This document shows, piece by piece, positions 5,107 through 5,778 of a stretch of 5,778 nucleotides of DNA (position 1 is its first letter; each line of letters opens with the position of its first letter). The DNA comes from Betaproteobacteria bacterium (GTDB lineage Bacteria; Pseudomonadota; Gammaproteobacteria; Burkholderiales; SG8-39). The position numbers and the translations under genes are program-made. The stretch covers positions 1 through 5,778 of the forward strand of contig JAEKLK010000280.1 of NCBI GenBank assembly GCA_019509895.1, read 5' to 3'. Below the pieces are notes generated by a model. The model worked only from the letters and a program-made list of their open reading frames with translations, was not told where the DNA came from and ran no database searches.

Positions 5107-5778
5107 ATGACCGATTGCATCGACGTTCACACGCACATCGTCCCCGAGAATTTTCCACCGTACGCCGGCAGGAACCGCGACGTGCCCTGGCCTTCGATGG
5201 CCGACGCACACGCGTGTCACAGGCACGTCATGATCAGCGGCAAGGTCTATCGGACCGTGGCGGACGGCTCGTGGAGTGTGCCGCGGCGCGTCGAGGACAT
5301 GGGCGCCATGCGCATCTCGCGTCAGGCGATCTCGCCGATGCCGGAGCTCCTCTCGTACTGGCTGCCGCTCGAGGACGCCCAGGCGATGGTGCGTTATCTC
5401 AACGACACCATTGCCGAAATGGTCGCTGCGGCGCCGCAGCGTTTCGCCGGCCTCGGCGCCGTGCCGCTGCAGGATGTGGATGCGGCGATCCGCGAGCTCG
5501 AGTACTGCAAGCGACTGCAATTTTCAGGCGTCGAGATCGCGAGCCACGTCAACGGCACGTCGATCGGCGATCCGCGCTTCGAGCCGTTCTTCGCCGCCGC
5601 GGAGCAGATGGGCGCGGCGATCTTCGTGCACGCGCTGCGCCCGGCCGGCCATGACCGGATCGTCGGCCCGTTCATCGAGCAGGCGGTGTGCTTCCCGGGC
5701 GATATCGGCCTCGCCTGCGCCTCGATGATCACCGGCGGCGTCGGCGCGCGCCATCCGAAGCTGCGCATCGCCTTCAGC
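5107..5778 (+). CDS. ACMSD-type amidohydrolase family protein (partial, cut at right edge)
   Basis: An open frame of 224 codons runs from ATG 5107 to the window end without a stop. The protein is an amidohydrolase-2 TIM-barrel enzyme of the aminocarboxymuconate-semialdehyde decarboxylase (ACMSD) group: IDVHTHIVPENFP (5-17) carries the metal-binding His8-x-His10, PRRVEDMGAMRISRQAISPMP (split: PRRVEDMG at 59-66, SRQAISPMP at 71-79) matches the family's R-x-x-DM-x-x-x-x-Q-x-x-SP-x-P region, and His175 in IFVHALRPAG matches the third metal ligand. The expected aspartate ligand lies beyond the window, as does roughly the last third of the usual 320-340 residues. Members decarboxylate or hydrolyse ring-cleavage products and aromatic acids (ACMSD, gamma-resorcylate decarboxylase, related hydrolases); the exact reaction here is unknown. 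It diverges from the Bug receptor gene and starts directly behind a TATAAT box without a ribosome site. Confidence 0.9.
   Translation, partial: MTDCIDVHTHIVPENFPPYAGRNRDVPWPSMADAHACHRHVMISGKVYRTVADGSWSVPRRVEDMGAMRISRQAISPMPELLSYWLPLEDAQAMVRYLNDTIAEMVAAAPQRFAGLGAVPLQDVDAAIRELEYCKRLQFSGVEIASHVNGTSIGDPRFEPFFAAAEQMGAAIFVHALRPAGHDRIVGPFIEQAVCFPGDIGLACASMITGGVGARHPKLRIAFS

Noticed and set aside
4086..5120. A 344-codon minus-strand frame overlapping the Bug gene and the repeat
   Set aside because: It is Arg/Ala-rich, out of frame with the Bug protein, has no family motifs, and its tail is simply translated repeat.

Overview
The window is GC-rich, gene-dense bacterial DNA and looks chromosomal. Its gene content suggests a betaproteobacterium of Burkholderiales type: a Bug/TctC-family periplasmic binding protein, a branched-chain-amino-acid-type ABC importer, and several single-step catabolic hydrolases packed together. 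This taxonomic call is an inference from gene content and base composition; no rRNA or tRNA gene is present to confirm it.

Layout, left to right. A leftward block (minus strand) holds an isochorismatase-fold cysteine hydrolase (2585-1875), a periplasmic ABC substrate-binding protein (1808-654) and the start of a LivH-type inner-membrane permease (496-1, cut by the window edge). The two gaps inside this block carry copies of a 29-base GC-rich palindromic repeat: one single copy (1842-1870) and one inverted pair (512-624) that resembles a REP doublet (REPIN). Diverging from the hydrolase is a rightward pair: a peptidase M19 ('membrane dipeptidase') homologue (2624-3592) overlapping a stand-alone V4R-domain protein (3589-4089). 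A tandem palindromic repeat fills the 40-base gap between that pair and a convergent Bug/TctC binding-protein gene (5083-4130). The last gene, an ACMSD-type amidohydrolase (5107 onward, cut by the right edge), diverges from the Bug gene across only 23 bases. There is no gene-free stretch longer than 157 bases.

A plausible reading is a catabolic locus: two periplasmic binding proteins of different families capture small organic solutes, and three cytosolic hydrolase or decarboxylase-type enzymes process amides and ring-cleavage-like acids. The substrates cannot be read from the sequence. The most unusual parts are an M19 protein that appears to lack half of the classical binuclear zinc site and is translationally coupled to a zinc-type V4R protein, two compact divergent gene starts that look leaderless on the plus strand, and two different repeat families placed exactly at gene ends.
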